From assembly GCF_016772415.1 (NCBI RefSeq), contig NZ_JAGSGD010000001.1, positions 3,063,501 to 3,127,500 on the forward strand: a stretch of DNA of 64,000 bases. Reading direction: 5' to 3'. The position numbers and the translations under genes are program-made. Shown here piece after piece: positions 17,403-25,798 of the stretch; position 1 is the first letter of the stretch, and the number at the start of each line of letters is the position of its first letter. The notes under the pieces are model-generated. The model was not told the DNA's origin. It made no database searches and saw only the letters and a program-made list of their open reading frames with translations. Source of the DNA: Phenylobacterium glaciei (GTDB taxonomy: Bacteria > Pseudomonadota > Alphaproteobacteria > Caulobacterales > Caulobacteraceae).

Positions 17403-17783
17403 CTACTTCCGCGTGACCTTCCAGCCGCCAGGGGCGCGGGTGGCGGTCCAGGGGACGCCGTCCCAGTCGGTGAAGTTGAGGATGGTGTCGGGGTGGCCGT
17501 AGTCGCCGACCTTGGGCGTGTGGAAGAACTGGCCGTCCACCCACTTGGCCGACCAGCAGGCCCCGCCCCAGGTGCGGTAGTCCATGTGGTCGTCGGCATG
17601 GCCCGCGCCGGTTTCCGGCCGATGGTAGAAGTTGTCGCCTTGCCAGCTCACGCTCCAGCGGGAGCCGTCGCAGGTGGTGTAGGGGATCTCGCCGACCGTC
17701 TGGCCGGACTGCGGCTGGGCCTGGGCCGGGGCGGCCAGCGCCAGGGTGGCGAGGACCGCGGCGGCGAGGATGTGGGCACGCAT
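17403..17783 (-). CDS. secreted protein of unknown function
   Basis: The 126-residue protein has a signal peptide (MRAHILAAAVLATLALAAPAQAQ). A mature region rich in tryptophan, glycine and histidine follows (SRWSVSWQGDNFYHRPETGA, GGACWSAKWVDGQFFH, FTDWDGVPWTATR). Repeated short strands containing W suggest a small beta-rich domain. Two cysteines (TTCDG and GGACW) could pair. No family is recognised. It lies just upstream of the BrnT/BrnA operon on the same strand and is probably transcribed separately. Confidence 0.65.
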   Translation of the reverse strand: MRAHILAAAVLATLALAAPAQAQPQSGQTVGEIPYTTCDGSRWSVSWQGDNFYHRPETGAGHADDHMDYRTWGGACWSAKWVDGQFFHTPKVGDYGHPDTILNFTDWDGVPWTATRAPGGWKVTRK

Positions 17784-17861
17784 GGTTGTTCTCCCAGGCT
17801 GAAGCTTGAGACTAGCGGTTGTGGTGATGGGGGCAAGGGCGGGGCGCCACCCTCATCTGAC

Positions 17862-17988
17862 CGTCATCCTCGGGCTTGTCCCGAGGATCCATAGACACCG
17901 TGGCGCCGCAAGTCGCCCGGCGGCGACGCTCGCGCGCCCTGCCGAGGAACGGAGATCATGGATCCTCGGGACAAGCCCGAGGATGACG
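17862..17988. repeat. palindromic intergenic repeat, family A, copy 2
   Basis: The arms CGTCATCCTCGGGCTTGTCC and GGACAAGCCCGAGGATGACG are perfect reverse complements of 20 bases. An inner GATCC/GGATCC and GGAGATCATGG part is also present. It lies 23 bp beyond the stop codon of the aldehyde dehydrogenase gene. Confidence 0.88.
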
Positions 17989-18011
17989 ATCTTGAATTTG
18001 AAAGCGCGCGA

Positions 18012-19418
18012 CTACCCCTTCGCCATGTTGATCACGTGCATCTGGGTGAACTCCGAGAGCCCCTCCTCCCCCAGTTCCGTGCCCATGCCCGAGAGCTTGG
18101 CGCCGCCGAAGGGGATGTTGGGGGCGAGTTCGGCGTGTTTGTTGATCCAGACGGTGCCGGTGTCCATGCGGCCGGCCAGGTCCATGGCGCGGTCCAGGTC
18201 CTTGCTCCAGATGGAGCCCCCCAGGCCGTAGTCGCTGGCATTGGCGCGGGAGAGCGCGTCCTCGCCGTCGGAGATCTTGATCACCGGCAGGACCGGGCCG
18301 AACTGCTCCTCGTCCACCAGGCGCGTGCCATCGCTGATGTCGCGCACGATGGTCGGACGGATGAAGTAGCCCTTGCCCTCGTGGGGCAGGCCGCCGGCGA
18401 TGACCTTGCCCTGGCCGCGGGCCTCTTCGATGATCCCCAGCACCTTCTCGAACTGGGTCTTGTTCTGCAGCGGGCCCATGGTGGTGCCCTGCTCCAGGCC
18501 GTCCCCCACCACGGCGGCGTCGGCCAGGATGGCCAGCTCGTCGCATACAGCGTCGTAGAGGCTCTCGTGCACATAGGCCCGCTTGATGGCGATGCAGACC
18601 TGGCCGGAGTTCTGGAAGGCGCCGGCAAAGATCTTGCCCGCCGTCGCCTTGGGGTCATTGCCCTCAAGCACGATGGCGGCGTCATTGCCCCCCAGTTCCA
18701 GGGTGACGCGCTTCAGCGCCTCGGCGGCGCCGGCCATCACCTTCTTGCCGGTCTCGGTGGAGCCGGTGAAGGAGACCTTGCGGATGTCGGGATGGGCGGT
18801 GATGGCGGCGCCCAGGTCGTTGGCGTCGGCGATGACGTTGAGCACGCCGGGGGGCAGGAGGTCCTTCACCAGCTCGGCGATGCGCAGGGTGGAGAGCGGC
18901 GTCGTGGCCGCGGGCTTCAGCACCACGGTGTTGCCCGACAGCAGGGCGGCCGGGACCTTGAAGGCCATCAGGATCAGCGGGAAGTTCCACGGCACGATGG
19001 CGGCCACCACGCCCAGCGGGCGGCGGCGGGAGACCACCCGGCGGGCGTCGCTGTCCTCGATCACCTTCTCGGGCAAATCGAGGCTGGCGAAGTAACGGAA
19101 GAAGGCGGCGGCCCCGAACACCTCGCCCATGGCGTCGGCCAGCGGCTTGCCCTGTTCCTGGGTCAGCAGGCGGGCGAGGTTCTGCAGATCCCCCTGGATG
19201 GCGTCGGCCATGGCGTTCAACGCCTTGCGGCGTTCGTCGATGGGGGTGTCGCGCCAGGCGGGGAAGGCGCGCTTGGCGGCCGCGACGGCCTGGTCCAGCT
19301 GGGCCTTCGACGCCCGGGCGCAGACCGCCAGCTCCTGCTCGGTGGCCGGGTTGATGACCGACATGGTGGACGCGCCGTCCACGAGTTGGCCGTCGATGAG
19401 AAGCTTGAACGGGCCCAT
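18012..19418 (-). CDS. NAD(P)-dependent aldehyde dehydrogenase family protein
   Basis: This 468-residue enzyme belongs to the aldehyde dehydrogenase superfamily. It has the cofactor-binding region VPWNFPLILMAFKVPAALLS and FTGSTETGKKV, the general base glutamate in VTLELGGND, and the catalytic cysteine in FQNSGQVCIA. C-terminal motifs EEQFGPVLPVIK and IPFGGAKLSGMGTELGEEGL are present. The substrate may be a medium-chain or semialdehyde compound but cannot be set by sequence. It is transcribed alone; a palindromic repeat follows its stop. Confidence 0.93.
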   Translation of the reverse strand: MGPFKLLIDGQLVDGASTMSVINPATEQELAVCARASKAQLDQAVAAAKRAFPAWRDTPIDERRKALNAMADAIQGDLQNLARLLTQEQGKPLADAMGEVFGAAAFFRYFASLDLPEKVIEDSDARRVVSRRRPLGVVAAIVPWNFPLILMAFKVPAALLSGNTVVLKPAATTPLSTLRIAELVKDLLPPGVLNVIADANDLGAAITAHPDIRKVSFTGSTETGKKVMAGAAEALKRVTLELGGNDAAIVLEGNDPKATAGKIFAGAFQNSGQVCIAIKRAYVHESLYDAVCDELAILADAAVVGDGLEQGTTMGPLQNKTQFEKVLGIIEEARGQGKVIAGGLPHEGKGYFIRPTIVRDISDGTRLVDEEQFGPVLPVIKISDGEDALSRANASDYGLGGSIWSKDLDRAMDLAGRMDTGTVWINKHAELAPNIPFGGAKLSGMGTELGEEGLSEFTQMHVINMAKG

Positions 19419-19648
19419 GGGTCCCTCCCGACATTTATGGTTGGGGCGGAGAATGGGCGCCTGACGTAGGGCGAGGCAAGCCGCCCGCGCCTGTCACCCA
19501 AAAGCCTCAGGCGCCCAGGCTGAGCGCACACGCCCCGGAACCACGGCGCCGGTTGGGCGTAGACTTCGCCATGGGGGAGCGCCGAACCGGCGGTCCAGGA
19601 ACGGACTTCGGACGGCGCCTCCAGAACCTTTTGCTGGGTATAGCAAAC

Positions 19649-19933
19649 ATGTCGCCGTCGCTTTCCGTGGTTTCCGACAACAAGGTCGGCGCCCTCCCGC
19701 GTTCCGAAGCCCTGTCCACCCGCGTGCGCCGCCTGCAGGCCGAGGCCAAGGGCCTGGCCCGCGAGCACATCGCCGCCCTGGTCGCCGCCCTGCACGAGGC
19801 CGAAGCCCTTTCGGCGGAGATCGCCGAGGGTGGAGAGGCCTATCCCGCCGGCATCCGCGACATCGCGCGACGCCTGGCCGAGGAGGTCGAGAGCAAGGTG
19901 GCCACCATCGAGGCGATCAACGCGCGGAACTAG
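19649..19933 (+). CDS. small helical protein, tandem paralogue 1
   Basis: A 94-residue helical protein contains RVRRLQAEAKGLAREHIAAL, EAEALSAEIAEGGEAYPAGI and RDIARRLAEEVESKVATIEA. Nearly the same three blocks recur in the next gene, so the two are a tandem duplication. The length and heptad-like pattern suggest a short coiled coil. No family is recognised. The ATG at 19649 is chosen because conservation with the paralogue lies downstream and the upstream extension is not shared. It is divergent from the aldehyde dehydrogenase gene. Confidence 0.65.
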   Translation: MSPSLSVVSDNKVGALPRSEALSTRVRRLQAEAKGLAREHIAALVAALHEAEALSAEIAEGGEAYPAGIRDIARRLAEEVESKVATIEAINARN

Positions 19934-20003
19934 CGGTCTCCAAGGACTTTGGCCTGCCTCCTGCACCGTAGCGCTTCAACCGTCCCGGTTTGGAGCGACA
20001 GCT

Positions 20004-20354
20004 ATGGTCAGTCGTGTTGCGCGTACCCGCCCCCGCCTCGTCGCGGAGGCGCCCAAGATGAACGTCGTGGCCCTGCAGGCGCTCGCGCCGGCGCCGGAGA
20101 CGGCTGAAAAGCCGGCCCCGGCCACCGAGACCCTGGCCGAACAGATCCGCCGGCTGCAGGCCGAGGCCAAGAGCCTGGCCCGCAGCCATGTGGACGCCCT
20201 GCGGCTGGCCCTCATCGAGGTCGAGCGCCTGGCCGAGGAGATCGGAGCCGGCGGCGACGTCTATCCCACCGGCGTCCGCGAACTGGCGCGCCGCTTCGCC
20301 AGCGAGACCGACACCAAGGTTCAGGCGCTTATGGCCATCGTCGCCCGGACTTAA
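20004..20354 (+). CDS. small helical protein, tandem paralogue 2
   Basis: The 116-residue protein repeats the blocks of the preceding gene: IRRLQAEAKSLARSHVDALR, ALIEVERLAEEIGAGGDVYP and RELARRFASETDTKVQALMA. It differs by a 50-residue basic then proline/alanine-rich N-terminus. An internal ATG (MNVVALQ, at 20058) would give 98 residues, closer to the size of the paralogue. It probably arose by tandem duplication and diverged. The function is unknown. Confidence 0.65.
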   Translation: MVSRVARTRPRLVAEAPKMNVVALQALAPAPETAEKPAPATETLAEQIRRLQAEAKSLARSHVDALRLALIEVERLAEEIGAGGDVYPTGVRELARRFASETDTKVQALMAIVART

Positions 20355-20469
20355 GACAAACTTTCAGTAACTTAGCTGGCGGTCGCATCCATTTTCAAAG
20401 CGCGGCGTTAGCACCCCGGTTGTTCAAGATGGTCGCCCTCCCCGGCGGCCGACCAGGGGATTGAATTCG

Positions 20470-20610
20470 ATGTCCGACACCTTCACGCGCGTCCTGATCG
20501 GGGCCTTCGCCGCCGCCCTCATGACCACCGTCGCCATGGCCGGCACCATGGTCGCGGCCTCCCAGCCCGTGGCCTTCGGCCAGGGCCTGAGCCAGGACAG
20601 CCAGGGCTAG
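20470..20610 (+). CDS. 46-residue hydrophobic peptide
   Basis: A short frame encodes a charged start (MSDTFTRV) and a hydrophobic segment (LIGAFAAALMTTVAMAGTMV), followed by a polar glutamine-rich tail (GQGLSQDSQG). This looks like a small exported or single-span membrane protein. Its TAG stop shares CTAG with the stop of the opposite-strand GNAT gene, an arrangement seen at three other convergent pairs here, which supports it as a real gene. Confidence 0.5.
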   Translation: MSDTFTRVLIGAFAAALMTTVAMAGTMVAASQPVAFGQGLSQDSQG

Positions 20611-20873
20611 CCCACCAGGTCGCCGAATTCCTTGCTGCGCCGCAGCCAGGCGGCCGCGTAGCCGCAGATCGGGGTGATCTTCAGGCCCTTGGCCCGGACA
20701 TCGGCGCTGAGCGCGGCCATCAGCCGGCCGGCTGCTCCCGTGCCGCGCAATGCGGTCGGGCTTTCCACATGGTCGAGATAGAGGCGCTCCCCGCTCAGAC
20801 GATAGTCGGCCCAGGAGGTCTGGCCCTGTTCGTCCATCTCGTAGCGGTCGCCGGTGTCGCGAAGGTCGGTCAT
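20607..20873 (-). CDS. YjdJ-type GNAT N-acetyltransferase
   Basis: This 88-residue protein matches the short GNAT family represented by YjdJ and eukaryotic NATD1. It has the acceptor strand YRLSGERLYLDHVES, the acetyl-CoA loop RGTGAAGRLMAAL and the C-terminal ITPICGYAAAWLRR. These small acetyltransferases lack the long arms of full-size GNAT enzymes, and their substrates are unknown. It is transcribed towards the small hydrophobic peptide gene, with stops overlapping by four bases. Confidence 0.85.
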   Translation of the reverse strand: MTDLRDTGDRYEMDEQGQTSWADYRLSGERLYLDHVESPTALRGTGAAGRLMAALSADVRAKGLKITPICGYAAAWLRRSKEFGDLVG

Positions 20874-20947
20874 GGTCTGATCATAACCCCCTCGCCTGCG
20901 AGATCGATCCCCATTAGCCTTCCCGAGTTCGTGAGCGGGAGAGAGCG

Positions 20948-21511
20948 ATGCGTTTCGGTTTAGCGGTGCTGGCTGGCATAGCGGTCCTGGGCGTCAGCGC
21001 CTGCAACAAGCCCGCGGAGAAGACCGACGGCGAGACCGCCTCGGCTTTCGTTCCCTCCCAGACCCCGCCGAAGCGCAAGCCGGGCCTTTGGGAGCAGCGG
21101 GTCTCCAACGGCGACGTCCTGCAGGTCAGCCGCATCTGCCTGGACGAGGCCACCGACGCCAAGATCAGCTTCTGGGGCTCCCAGGCGACCCGCGACATGT
21201 GCGAGCAGAACGTCTTCTCCAGTCGCGTGGCCGGCGGCTATCAGTTCAGCTCCGTCTGCGACATGGGCTCGGGCGGCAAGACCACCACCAGCGGCGTGGC
21301 CACCGGCGATTTCAGTTCCAAGTACCTGATCCAGGCCGAAAGCTCGACGGTGGGCGCCGCCGCGCCGCAGATGAACGGCCCGCACAAGATCACCGTCGAG
21401 GCCGCCTGGCAGGGCGCCTGCCCCGAGGGCTACAAGCCCGGCGACATGTCCCTGCCCGGCGGGATCAAGATCAACATCCTGGACCTGCCGGTTCCGGGGA
21501 AGGCGGGCTAA
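20948..21511 (+). CDS. DUF3617 family lipoprotein
   Basis: The 187-residue protein has a lipoprotein signal (MRFGLAVLAGIAVLGVSAC). The domain that follows resembles DUF3617: it starts with KPGLWEQRVSNGD, has a CxxxxxxxM-type middle (RDMCEQNVFSS) and strands such as YQFSSVCDMGSGGKTTTSG and KYLIQAESS. Three cysteines in the mature part fit disulfide formation in the periplasm. The function of the family is unknown; its members are common in Caulobacterales and sphingomonads. Confidence 0.78.
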   Translation: MRFGLAVLAGIAVLGVSACNKPAEKTDGETASAFVPSQTPPKRKPGLWEQRVSNGDVLQVSRICLDEATDAKISFWGSQATRDMCEQNVFSSRVAGGYQFSSVCDMGSGGKTTTSGVATGDFSSKYLIQAESSTVGAAAPQMNGPHKITVEAAWQGACPEGYKPGDMSLPGGIKINILDLPVPGKAG

Positions 21512-21517
21512 CCCCTC

Positions 21518-21623
21518 CGCTCAATTGGGCGAAGGCCGGGGCGCAGATACATCCGCCGCATCCAGGATTCCTGGTTCAGGCCGCGACCTACGACCTGGGT
21601 CCCGGCCTTCGCCGGGATGAGCG
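21518..21623. repeat. palindromic intergenic repeat, family B, copy 1
   Basis: The left arm CGCTCAATTGGGCGAAGGCC is degenerate compared with the right arm CCCGGCCTTCGCCGGGATGA. It fills the gap between two converging genes, 6 bp from each stop codon. Confidence 0.85.
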
Positions 21624-21629
21624 GCGTTT

Positions 21630-22820
21630 TTAAATGAGCTCCACCGCCATGGCCGTGGCCTCGCCGCCGCCGATACAGAGGCTGGCGACGCCCCGCTTGC
21701 CGCCCCGGGCTTCCAGGGCCGAGAGCAGGGTCGCCAGGATGCGGGCGCCGCTGGCCCCGATGGGGTGACCGAGCGCGCAGGCCCCGCCGTTGACGTTGAG
21801 CTTGGCGCGGTCGAGGCCCAGCTCCTGCTCGGCGATCATGGCGACAACGGCGAAGGCCTCGTTGACCTCCCACAGATCGACGTCGGCGACTGACCAGCCG
21901 GCCTTCTTCAGCACCTTGCGCATGGCCGGCACGGGCGCGGTGGTGAACAGGCCAGGCTCGTGGGCATGGGCGGCGTGACCGGCCACGCGGGCGACGATCT
22001 TCAGGCCGAGGCGCCGGGCCACAGACTCCCGGGTCATCACCAGGGCCGCGGCGCCGTCGCTGATGGAGCTGGCGTTGGCTGCGGTGATCGCCCCGTCCTT
22101 GGCGAAGGCGGGCTTCAGGGTCGGGATCTTGGCCGGGTCGGCCTTCATCGGCTGTTCGTCGGCCTCGATCAGCACCGCGCCCTTGCGGCTCACCACCTCG
22201 ACCGGGACGATCTCGCGGGCGAAGGCGCCGGTCTCGGTGGCCCTCTTCGCGCGGGACAGGCTCTCGATGGCGTAGTCGTCCATCGCCTGGCGGGTGAACT
22301 GGTAGGTCTTGGCGCTCTCTTCCGCGAAGGAGCCCATCAGGCGGCCGGGCTCATAGGCGTCCTCCAGCCCGTCCAGGTACATGCTGTCGGAGATCACATC
22401 GTGGCCGATCCGGGCGCCGCCCCGGTGCTTGGCCATCAGGTAGGGGGCGTTGGACATGCTCTCCATCCCGCCGGCGATGACGATCTCGGCGGAGCCGGCG
22501 GCCAGGGCGTCATGGGCCAGGATCGCGGCCTGCATCCCCGAGCCGCACATCTTGTTGACCGTCACGGCCTCCACCGAGAGCGGCAGCCCCGCCCCCAGCC
22601 CAGCCTGCCGGGCCGGCGCCTGGCCCAGGCCCGCCGGCAGCACGCAGCCCATGATGATTTGCTCGACAGCGGCGGGATCGAGCCCCGCCCGCTCCACCGC
22701 CGCGCGCACGGCGGCCGCGCCCAGGGCCGTGGCCTTCACGGGCGACAGGTCGCCCTGGAAGCCGCCCATGGGCGTGCGGGCATAGGACGCGATGACGACG
22801 GGATCGGAAGCTTGGGTCAT
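21630..22820 (-). CDS. acetyl-CoA C-acetyltransferase (thiolase)
   Basis: This 396-residue thiolase has the acyl-binding cysteine in VNKMCGSGMQ (Cys 92), the conserved WEVNEAFAVV, the catalytic histidine in ACALGHPIGASG, and the second cysteine in SLCIGGGE. It condenses or cleaves acyl-CoA, in beta-oxidation or acetoacetyl-CoA formation. The start at MTQASDP is chosen; the 22 upstream residues have no family resemblance. It stands alone and is followed by a family B palindrome. Confidence 0.94.
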   Translation of the reverse strand: MTQASDPVVIASYARTPMGGFQGDLSPVKATALGAAAVRAAVERAGLDPAAVEQIIMGCVLPAGLGQAPARQAGLGAGLPLSVEAVTVNKMCGSGMQAAILAHDALAAGSAEIVIAGGMESMSNAPYLMAKHRGGARIGHDVISDSMYLDGLEDAYEPGRLMGSFAEESAKTYQFTRQAMDDYAIESLSRAKRATETGAFAREIVPVEVVSRKGAVLIEADEQPMKADPAKIPTLKPAFAKDGAITAANASSISDGAAALVMTRESVARRLGLKIVARVAGHAAHAHEPGLFTTAPVPAMRKVLKKAGWSVADVDLWEVNEAFAVVAMIAEQELGLDRAKLNVNGGACALGHPIGASGARILATLLSALEARGGKRGVASLCIGGGEATAMAVELI

Positions 22821-22975
22821 GGCCGAGATATAGACCTCCGCGGCTCTCATGGGGAGGGCTGGCCCCAATTCGCCGGGTTGACGCAAAGAAGCCGCGCCCG
22901 ATTAGGCCAACCTTAAGTCCGATGTGAGATCTTCCTCGTCGAGCGTGATCCCGCGCCGACGTTCCCGAGGTTCCC

Positions 22976-23140
22976 TTGACGTTTCTCAAGAAGTTCATCG
23001 CCTGCGAGCGTGGGGCCACCGCCATCGAGTACGGCCTGATCGCGGCGCTGATCTCCATCGTGCTGATTACCGCGATGAACGCGCTGGCCCCGAAGATCAG
23101 CGGAACGCTGGTCAAGGTTTCCACCAAGATGCCCCAATAG
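22976..23140 (+). CDS. Flp/Fap type IVb pilin subunit
   Basis: This 54-residue frame starts at TTG 22976, five bases after GAGG. It has a short leader (LTFLKKFIACERG), then the pilin helix (ATAIEYGLIAALISIVLITA). The conserved glutamate and tyrosine (IEYGLIAALI) follow the prepilin peptidase cleavage region, as in Flp pilins of Tad systems. No cpa/tad genes are nearby, so this is an orphan pilin copy or one far from the main locus. It lies between the divergent thiolase and the convergent mnmA. Confidence 0.82.
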   Translation: MTFLKKFIACERGATAIEYGLIAALISIVLITAMNALAPKISGTLVKVSTKMPQ

Positions 23141-23143
23141 GGA

Positions 23144-24319
23144 CTAGAGCGGCGCGGCGCTGATCGTCCGGTCGATGAAGCCGCCGCCCAGGACCCGCGC
23201 CGGCGTCTGCGGATCGTAGAGCACGCAGGCCTGGCCCGGCGAGACGCCGTGGTCGGGGACGTCGAACATCACGGCCGCCGCGCCATCGCGCAGGGCCAGC
23301 TTCGCCGGCAGAGGCTCGGCGGTGGAGCGCACCCGGGCCAGCACCGCGATCCCGTCTTCGCAGGCCGCCTCGATCGTGGCCTGGTCGCCCAGCCAATTGG
23401 TCTCCTTCAGCACGCAGCCAGCCGTCAGCAGGGCCTCGCGCGGCCCCACAATCACCTGGCGGCTGTCGGCGTCGATCTTGACCACGAACAGCGGATCGCC
23501 GACGGCCACGTTCAGTCCCCGGCGTTGGCCGATGGTGTAGCGGGTGACCCCCTCGTGGCGGCCCAGCACGCGGCCATCCAGATGGACGATGTCGCCGGGC
23601 TCGGCGCCATGCGGGCGCAGGCGGTCGATCACCGTGGTGTAGCGGCCCTCGGGGACGAAGCAGATGTCCTGACTGTCGGGCTTCTCGGCGATGGCCAGGC
23701 CCAGCTCAGCAGCCGCGCGGCGCACCTCGCTCTTGGGCAGGTCGCCCAGCGGGAAGCGCAGATAGTCCAGCTGTTCGGCCGTTGTGGCGAACAGGAAATA
23801 ACTCTGGTCACGGGCTGGATCGGCGGCGCGGCGCAGTTGCGCACCCGCAGGCCCCATCTCGCGGCGGACATAGTGGCCGGTGGCCATGGCCACGGCGCCC
23901 AGGTCGCGGGCCACGTCCAGCAGGTCGCGGAACTTCACGGTCTGGTTGCAGCGGATGCAGGGGACCGGCGTCTCGCCGCGCAGATAGGCGTCGGCGAACT
24001 CCTCGATCACCTGTTCCTTGAAGCGGCTCTCATAGTCGAGGACGTAGTGGGGGATGCCGATGGCGTCGGCGGCAGAGCGGGCGTCGTGGATATCCTGGCC
24101 GGCGCAACAGGCGCCCTTCTTCTGGATCGCCGCCCCGTGGTCGTAGAGCTGCAGGGTCACCCCGATCACGTCATAGCCGGCGCGGGCCAGCAGGGCGGCG
24201 GTTACGGTGGAATCGACGCCGCCGGACATAGCGGCCACCACGCGGGCGCCCACCGGCAGCCCCACGGCGGCGCGGGCGGCCTCGACGGCGTGATCGGCAA
24301 AGAGAACAGGCGCGTTCAT
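23144..24319 (-). CDS. mnmA: tRNA-specific 2-thiouridylase MnmA
   Basis: The 391-residue enzyme puts sulfur at C2 of the wobble uridine (position 34) of tRNAs for Lys, Glu and Gln. It has the PP-loop [14 protein letters not shown], the catalytic cysteine in [12 protein letters not shown], and the second cysteine in PDSQDICFV. The following [20 protein letters not shown] segment and the C-terminal beta domain ending in [12 protein letters not shown] are typical of MnmA. The gene ends four bases from the Flp pilin stop on the other strand. Confidence 0.96.
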   Translation of the reverse strand: MNAPVLFADHAVEAARAAVGLPVGARVVAAMSGGVDSTVTAALLARAGYDVIGVTLQLYDHGAAIQKKGACCAGQDIHDARSAADAIGIPHYVLDYESRFKEQVIEEFADAYLRGETPVPCIRCNQTVKFRDLLDVARDLGAVAMATGHYVRREMGPAGAQLRRAADPARDQSYFLFATTAEQLDYLRFPLGDLPKSEVRRAAAELGLAIAEKPDSQDICFVPEGRYTTVIDRLRPHGAEPGDIVHLDGRVLGRHEGVTRYTIGQRRGLNVAVGDPLFVVKIDADSRQVIVGPREALLTAGCVLKETNWLGDQATIEAACEDGIAVLARVRSTAEPLPAKLALRDGAAAVMFDVPDHGVSPGQACVLYDPQTPARVLGGGFIDRTISAAPL

Positions 24320-24536
24320 GGGGGCTATGTAGCGGGTCGCGCGGGGATTTGCGAGATCGCCGCCAGATTACAGGCGTCGGGAAGTCGCCGCAAATAATCG
24401 CGAAACAGTGATCTCGCCTTTGAGGCGAGTGGTGTAAGCTTGGCTTGCCACCGTGAAGTATCCATCCGACCACGGAGACCAGGAGACATTGAGTCCAAGG
24501 CTCAGTCCCTGCCTCTCGGATTGGGGGAGACCCCCA

Positions 24537-24722
24537 ATGAACCAGTACCGGCTTTATGTGCTGAACCCGGAAGAACACATCGCGGCCACGCGCGAGGCGC
24601 AGTTCCCGGACGACATCTCCGCGCTTAAGGAGGCCTGTGAGATTCGCGCCGACCAGTTCGCCGTCGAGGTCTGGACCGGCGAGCGCCTGGTCGGCCGCAT
24701 CGGCGCCGAGTTCTCGCTTTAA
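24537..24722 (+). CDS. small protein of unknown function
   Basis: The 61-residue protein begins MNQYRLYVLNPEEHIAATRE. It continues with a helix rich in alanine and acidic residues (DDISALKEACEIRADQFAVE) and ends with VWTGERLVGRIGAEF. This pattern (short strand, helix, W and a small beta end) resembles the many short soluble proteins of alphaproteobacteria that carry a W(T/D)GxRLVxRI motif. The function is unknown. The start was chosen at the ATG of the conserved first strand. Confidence 0.72.
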   Translation: MNQYRLYVLNPEEHIAATREAQFPDDISALKEACEIRADQFAVEVWTGERLVGRIGAEFSL

Positions 24723-24730
24723 GAACCGGC

Positions 24731-24830
24731 TCATCCCGGCGAAGGCCGGGCCCCAGGTTCAGCGATCGCGTTCAGGACCCCGTCTCAGGTCGCGACCTAT
24801 GATCTAGGCCGCGGCCTCCGCCGGGGTGAG
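24731..24830. repeat. palindromic intergenic repeat, family B, copy 2 (degenerate)
   Basis: The arms CTCATCCCGGCGAAGGCCGG and CGGCCTCCGCCGGGGTGAG still pair, and the AGGTCGCGACCTATGATCTA centre is shared with copy 1. It lies 8 bp after the preceding stop and 22 bp from flgL. Confidence 0.75.
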
Positions 24831-24852
24831 GGGATGCAGGGCGCGGCTGCAA

Positions 24853-25782
24853 TTATCTCAGGACGTTCAGCAGGGACGAGTTCTGCAGCGACAGGAACAC
24901 CTGGGCCGCGGCCTGCACCGCCACGCCGGCCTGTTGCAGGGCCGTGGCCGCCTCGGCCGGATCGGCGTCGGTGATATCCCCCATCATGCCGGCCAAGCTG
25001 ATCTGACGGCTGTTCAGGTCGGATTTCACTGACTCCACCCGGGTCTGCACCATGCCGTTCTTGGCGGTGTCGTTGACCAGGTTCTTGTGCACGCTGTCCC
25101 AGGTGGCCAAGACGCCCTCCAGATAGGCGCGCTGGGGATCGGTCAGGTTGCCCTGGAACGGCCCGTCGGAACCTTCCTGGAAAGCCTGCACGTCCTTGAA
25201 GGCGGTCAGCAGATCGGTCCCGAGACTGTCGGCCAGCAGACCGGTCCGCACGGTGGTGGAGTCGTCCACCTTGGCCTCGGTGAGGAACTCGTCGTTGTGG
25301 AAGAAGTCCGGGATCGTCTTGGAAGGATCGGTCAGGTCGCCCAGCGCGGTGGCCGACACCGGCAGGGTGTCGATCTGGCCGCCGGCGAAGACGTACTTGC
25401 CGCCGTAGCGCGCGTTCATCCCGTCGACCGCGTTGCGGAAGAAGCCCCCGATGTCCTGCATCAGGGTGTCGGCGCGGCCGCTGGCCAGCGCCTGGGCGAT
25501 GGTCTCGCGGGTGCCGTCGGCCGAAGACGTGATCTGGTTCAGGGCGAAGTCCTGGGTGGTCAGCTTGTCGGTGATCAGCTTGCTCTGCTCGAGATAGCCG
25601 CCGATGCGGGCGTCGATCGACTTCATCGCCGTGAGCATCTCGGCGTTGCGGGCGTAGCCCTTCAGGTCGGTGCCCTGCTTCTGGGTCGCCACGCGGGCGC
25701 CGGCCTCCATCTGCCGCTGCTGGGCGGCCTGGATGTTGGCGAGGACGGCGCTGTAGTTGCCGTTGGAGGAGACGCGGTTCAT
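24853..25782 (-). CDS. flgL: flagellar hook-associated protein 3
   Basis: This 309-residue protein is FlgL, which joins the flagellar hook and filament. It has the N-terminal flagellin-like helix (MNRVSSNGNYSAVLANIQAA), a central domain (YGGKYVFAGGQIDTLPVS is typical of FlgL) and a C-terminal helix (QVFLSLQNSSLLNVLR). It follows flgK by 16 bp on the same strand, so the two are probably one transcription unit driven by the sigma-54 promoter upstream of flgK. Confidence 0.94.
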   Translation of the reverse strand: MNRVSSNGNYSAVLANIQAAQQRQMEAGARVATQKQGTDLKGYARNAEMLTAMKSIDARIGGYLEQSKLITDKLTTQDFALNQITSSADGTRETIAQALASGRADTLMQDIGGFFRNAVDGMNARYGGKYVFAGGQIDTLPVSATALGDLTDPSKTIPDFFHNDEFLTEAKVDDSTTVRTGLLADSLGTDLLTAFKDVQAFQEGSDGPFQGNLTDPQRAYLEGVLATWDSVHKNLVNDTAKNGMVQTRVESVKSDLNSRQISLAGMMGDITDADPAEAATALQQAGVAVQAAAQVFLSLQNSSLLNVLR

Positions 25783-25798
25783 CGCGGTTGGCCTTCGG

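Noticed and set aside
17958..19469. 503-residue plus-strand frame opposite the aldehyde dehydrogenase gene
   Set aside because: It has no family motifs and a histidine/glycine-rich shadow composition; the opposite strand encodes a complete ALDH.
23249..24397. 382-residue plus-strand frame opposite mnmA
   Set aside because: Shadow composition; mnmA is complete with all catalytic motifs.
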